Below are positions 40,729-43,448 of a stretch of 43,448 bases of DNA, one piece after another. The notes under the pieces are model-generated. The model searched no databases and had not been told where the DNA came from. It saw nothing but the letters and a program-made list of their open reading frames with translations. The position numbers and the translations under genes were made by a program. Origin of the DNA: Anaerolineae bacterium (GTDB lineage: Bacteria; Chloroflexota; Anaerolineae; UBA4142; SHND01); contig JADZCJ010000051.1 in NCBI GenBank assembly GCA_020851635.1, positions 1 to 43,448 of the forward strand, written 5' to 3'. How positions within the stretch are numbered: the stretch's first letter is position 1; each line of letters begins with the position of its first letter.

Positions 40729-41877
40729 TTATTCTGCGGGCAGTTGAAAGCGAATGATCGTGCCCTGACCCGGGACACTTTCGGCGGCAATTTCTCCCCC
40801 ATGCGCGTCAATCACACTCTTGGCAATGGCAAGACCCAAGCCGGTGCCGCGCGAATCACGTTCCTTGTAAAAGCGCTCAAAGATGTGCGGCAGCTCCTCA
40901 GCGCCGATCCCCCGCCCCGTATCTTGTACTGCACTCCATACGTTTTCTCCTTTGTCGAGCGCGCATTTCAAGCGGATCTCACCGCCGCGCGGGGTATAGC
41001 GCAAGGCGTTTGCAATCAGATTCTCCAGAATCTGACGAATACGCGCCGGGTCCACAAAAACATTCGGCAGATTTGGCGCGGTTTCGACCCGCAGGGCTAT
41101 GTCACCCGCCTCTGCCTGTGCGCGGAACAAGGCGGCAGTCTCGTTCAAGAGAATGACCGGATCGGTTGATTCCCTGGCTAGTTCAAGCGCGCCGCTTTCC
41201 GCCAGCGCAAGGGTGCGCAAATCCTCGATGAGCAGAGCCAATTGTCGCGTTTCATCCAACACCGGCTGCAGGTGTACGCGGTCCAATGGATAGATGCCAT
41301 CCAGCATACCTTCCAGATTTCCCTGAATTACCGTCAACGGTGTCCGCAACTCGTGAGAGACGTCGGCAAGCAGCCGACGACGCTGGGCATCGTTTGATTC
41401 GAGCCGCGCGGTCATGGCATTGAATGACTGAGCCAGACTGCGGACCTCGCGCGGTCCTTGTTCTTGTACGCGCACCGCATAATCACCGGCTGCCACACGC
41501 TGTGCCGCCTCGATCACTTGGCTCACCGGCTCGACCGTGCGACGAAAAGCGCGCAGGGTAAACGCCAGAATGACAAGAGAGAGCAGAAACGCGCCAAGAC
41601 CAAGCGGGCGCAGAACCAGATTGATGCTGTCGGGCAGCGGGAGCTGTGAAAAAGAGAGGGCAAGCCACCAAAAGAGAAACGTGAACGCCCCGCACGCAAA
41701 CAAAGCGACCAACAAGAACAACAGTCCAAAGCGCCACATAAAGCGCCGCCGATTGGAGTTCCAATTGCCTTGAAGCGGATAGGGGGCGTCCTCATTCCAC
41801 CATGGTGGACGGTGAGGCGGGAATTTGTGCTTGTTGATTATGAATTTCCAGATGGTTGAGGTTTGACCGGCGATCAA
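40729..41877 (-). CDS. Membrane sensor histidine kinase
   Basis: A 382-residue kinase: cytoplasmic N-tail with RPPWWNEDAPYP, two helices (about 48-75 and 86-110) with a very short outer loop, HAMP (111-163), HisKA with His175 in DVSHELRTPLT, and HATPase with ENLIANALRYTP, DTGRGIGAEELPHIFERF and GTGLGLAIAKS. With almost no outer sensor domain it may sense the membrane or work with the small membrane protein encoded at 42724. TTG 41877 is the only start that keeps the PPWW segment. It is 55 bp behind its regulator. Confidence 0.92.
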   Translation of the reverse strand: MIAGQTSTIWKFIINKHKFPPHRPPWWNEDAPYPLQGNWNSNRRRFMWRFGLLFLLVALFACGAFTFLFWWLALSFSQLPLPDSINLVLRPLGLGAFLLSLVILAFTLRAFRRTVEPVSQVIEAAQRVAAGDYAVRVQEQGPREVRSLAQSFNAMTARLESNDAQRRRLLADVSHELRTPLTVIQGNLEGMLDGIYPLDRVHLQPVLDETRQLALLIEDLRTLALAESGALELARESTDPVILLNETAALFRAQAEAGDIALRVETAPNLPNVFVDPARIRQILENLIANALRYTPRGGEIRLKCALDKGENVWSAVQDTGRGIGAEELPHIFERFYKERDSRGTGLGLAIAKSVIDAHGGEIAAESVPGQGTIIRFQLPAE

Positions 41878-41932
41878 ATATCAAAGACAAGAGACTGCCG
41901 GTTGAGCAGATATGACGACGGACGCTCATGCG

Positions 41933-42610
41933 CTACTCATCTGCAAACTTGTAACCCACGCCATAGACAGTGAGCAGATAGCGCGGCGCGCGGGGGTCGG
42001 GTTCGATCTTGCGACGCAGATTTTTGATGTGCGCATCAATGGCGCGCTCGTATGATTCAAAGGCAACGCCCCGCACCGCGTCCAACAATTGAGCGCGCGT
42101 AAAAATGCGCCCTGGTTGGCGCGCGAGTGTGGCGAGCAATTCAAATTCCGTCGTCGTGACTTGAATCGCGCGCCCGGCAAGAGTTACACGCATCCGCGGC
42201 GCGTCCAGAGTCAGATCGCCCGCGTGAATCAAATCTCCGACGGAAGCGTTTTCCATGCGGCGCAGAACTGCCCGAACGCGGGCCACGAGCTCTTTGGGGG
42301 AGAAAGGTTTGACAATGTAATCGTCTGCGCCCAATTCCAGTCCGACCAGCTTGTCGGATTCGTCACCGCGCGCGGTCAGCATGATGATTGGCGTATTGTC
42401 TTGTTTACGAATGGCGCGGGTAATGTCCAGTCCATCCAGATTGGGCAGTCCCAGATCCAGCACAATCAGATCGGGCTTGGCCGAACGCCAGGCGGCGAGC
42501 GCCGTCTTGCCGTCACTCGCCGACACGACGCGATACCCCGCATGTTCCAAATAATCGCGCGCAATTTGGATGATGCCCGGCTCGTCATCAACGAGGAGTA
42601 TGGTTTTCAT
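41933..42610 (-). CDS. OmpR/PhoB-family response regulator
   Basis: A 225-residue regulator. The receiver has the acidic pair VDDE (8-9), phospho-acceptor Asp52 in IVLDLGLPNLDG and Lys in YIVKPFSPKE. The C-terminal winged helix has TTTEFELLATLARQPGRIFTRAQLLD and SYERAIDAHIKNLRRKIE. It is the cognate partner of the kinase encoded next. ATG 42610 is clear from domain start; no Shine-Dalgarno but an 8-nt periodic leader precedes it. Confidence 0.95.
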   Translation of the reverse strand: MKTILLVDDEPGIIQIARDYLEHAGYRVVSASDGKTALAAWRSAKPDLIVLDLGLPNLDGLDITRAIRKQDNTPIIMLTARGDESDKLVGLELGADDYIVKPFSPKELVARVRAVLRRMENASVGDLIHAGDLTLDAPRMRVTLAGRAIQVTTTEFELLATLARQPGRIFTRAQLLDAVRGVAFESYERAIDAHIKNLRRKIEPDPRAPRYLLTVYGVGYKFADE

Positions 42611-42614
42611 GGCA

Positions 42615-42690
42615 TAAATGCAAGTAATCAGGGAGCAAGTAGACAGGAAAACAAGCCGGTCTGCCTGTTTCCCTGCTGCCTTGTCTATCT
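42615..42690 (-). repeat. Octad repeats and inverted repeat in the response-regulator leader
   Basis: On the minus strand the leader reads in about 8-nt steps CTTGTTTT, CCTGTCTA, CTTGCTCC, CTGATTA, CTTGCATT before the ATG. The outer part (GACAAGGCAGCAGGGAAACA) is a partly inverted copy of the same words, so a hairpin is possible. Confidence 0.5.
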
Positions 42691-42723
42691 TTTTCCTAAA
42701 CAACCCGCATTCCGGTTTTCAAC

Positions 42724-43167
42724 TTATTCCGGCTGTGCGCCGGGTGGCGGAGCAGGACTGGCAGATTGTTCGTGCATTCTGCGATGCCATTCTTGGAGAC
42801 GCGGAGGAATTTCACCCTCCGGTCCATCCCAGCCACCCCGCCGCCAACCACCGCCCCAATGTGGGCGAAATGCAAAACGGAACAGGGAGAACAAAAGCAG
42901 GAAAAAGAGAATCGGCACGAGACAACCAAACAAGCCAAATCCAAACCCGAACGGACGCCAGAACCCGAACGCGGTATGGTATTGGAATGGGATTATCGGG
43001 ACAGGCGCCGGCGCCACGCCTCCTTCGACAGGGGCGGTGACCGTTGCCGCGCCGGTCATGACTCCCTGCGCGAGACCAACATTGTACGCATACCAACTCG
43101 CGCCTGCAAGCAAGCCAAACAAGCCAAGCCCGATCAGGACACCAAGCAAAACTCTGCCGTTGCGCAT
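42724..43167 (-). CDS. Small membrane protein upstream of a two-component system
   Basis: A 147-residue protein with two hydrophobic segments (VLLGVLIGLGLFGLLAGASW at about 5-24; GLFGCLVPILFFLLLFSLF at about 77-95), a Pro/Val-rich outer region between, and a cytoplasmic Trp/Gly/Arg-rich tail (RPHWGGGWRRGGWDGPEGEI). I do not recognise a named family, though similar genes occur beside such regulators in Chloroflexota. ATG 43167 has AGGAGT upstream. It heads the membrane protein/regulator/kinase operon. Confidence 0.75.
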   Translation of the reverse strand: MRNGRVLLGVLIGLGLFGLLAGASWYAYNVGLAQGVMTGAATVTAPVEGGVAPAPVPIIPFQYHTAFGFWRPFGFGFGLFGCLVPILFFLLLFSLFRFAFRPHWGGGWRRGGWDGPEGEIPPRLQEWHRRMHEQSASPAPPPGAQPE

Positions 43168-43369
43168 ACTACTCCTTTCAAATGTATCCCGAAATGTGCC
43201 CCAAATCGCCCCCCGACGACGACTTGCTTTGGCAAAACCGTTTGCCAGATGCGGGTGGGCGGCAGTGGACACGGAATGTTTCCGCCTTCACGGGGAGGGA
43301 TACTGTGGTAGATGCGAACATCCTAGTGCATCATTAACAAAGTATTTGTGAGAACATCGAGATGGTGCT

Positions 43370-43448
43370 ATGGTGTGCGGTATGCTACCACCACTCTTTG
43401 TCCGAGCACTCACCCGCGCCGAGCGCAAGGCGCTGAAAAAGGGCTTGC
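43370..43448 (+). mobile_element. 5' end of an IS630-type transposase gene, cut by the window
   Basis: The frame from ATG 43370 (or 43382) reads MLPPLFVRALTRAERKALKKGL from its second Met, the N-terminal helix-turn-helix start typical of IS630-family transposases (LxRPLTxxERxALExGLRS). The gene runs off the right edge. The left terminal repeat of the element should lie in 43290-43369, but I cannot define it. Confidence 0.65.

Noticed and set aside
42089-43351. 420-codon plus-strand open frame over the response regulator and membrane protein
   Set aside because: Covers two well-supported minus-strand genes and has Pro/Arg/Asn-rich shadow composition; no domain.
1-43448. tRNA, rRNA and CRISPR loci
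   Set aside because: I read the intergenic regions for tRNA-like cloverleaf ends, T-loop GTTCGA contexts and regular repeat-spacer arrays and found none I could support.

Overview
The window looks like bacterial chromosome from a member of the Chloroflexota, probably Anaerolineae-like. The clues are two ABC solute-binding lipoproteins with long Ala/Pro/Thr/Gln linkers after the lipobox, an F420-type (Ddn-like) flavoprotein, a form II CoxSLM molybdoenzyme operon, a histidine kinase whose N-terminus carries a PPWW segment, many 4-nt ATGA gene overlaps and high GC. This is inference from gene content; no rRNA, tRNA, CRISPR array or replication origin was found.

Layout. 1-4.2 kb: unlinked small genes (conserved FFxxDLYG-type hypothetical, YdeI/OmpD-associated protein, Ddn-like protein, pentapeptide-repeat/TIR protein, sulfotransferase). 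4.4-10.4 kb: a plus-strand operon of a PHP-domain metallohydrolase and a complete MalEFGK-type sugar importer. 10.4-15.1 kb: a tightly packed minus-strand group (membrane-anchored subtilase, arylamine N-acetyltransferase, zinc-ribbon pentapeptide protein, APH-type kinase). 15.3-19.1 kb: coxS-coxL-coxM of form II type, with a 98-bp MITE-like inverted repeat touching the coxM stop codon. 19.5-21.8 kb: a divergent deoxynucleoside-kinase-like protein, an orphan Phd-type antitoxin and a complete antitoxin/PIN module. 21.9-27.9 kb: BtpA plus nucleoside hydrolase, a truncated DUF423 gene overlapping a SIR2 deacylase, a HAD-IIA phosphatase and RecD2.

28.1-36.2 kb is the most interesting part. A minus-strand operon encodes a ribose-type importer (binding protein, two-domain ATPase, permease), a cellobiose-2-epimerase-like AGE protein and a URO-D/MtaA-like protein. 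It is divergent from a 572-residue regulator with a very unusual build: a DeoR helix-turn-helix, then a sugar-binding (periplasmic-binding-protein type) domain whose first strand-helix-strand unit sits at its C-terminal end (apparent circular permutation), then a complete DeoR C-terminal sensor. The shared intergenic region has two good sigma70 promoters back to back, a 10-bp-spaced direct repeat that could be the operator, and an attenuator-like terminator in the importer leader. The likely logic is sensing of the imported sugar and/or its phosphorylated product by one chimeric repressor.

36.2-43.4 kb: a terminator, a decayed propeller/Fn3 pseudogene, a TlpA-like thioredoxin with an Lgt-like membrane protein that lacks expected catalytic residues, a PAS/metallo-beta-lactamase pair, an FNR-like reductase, a membrane protein/OmpR regulator/histidine kinase operon, and the 5' end of an IS630-type transposase cut by the window edge. 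Short-period (7- and 8-nt) repeats replace Shine-Dalgarno sequences in several minus-strand leaders, which is unexplained.
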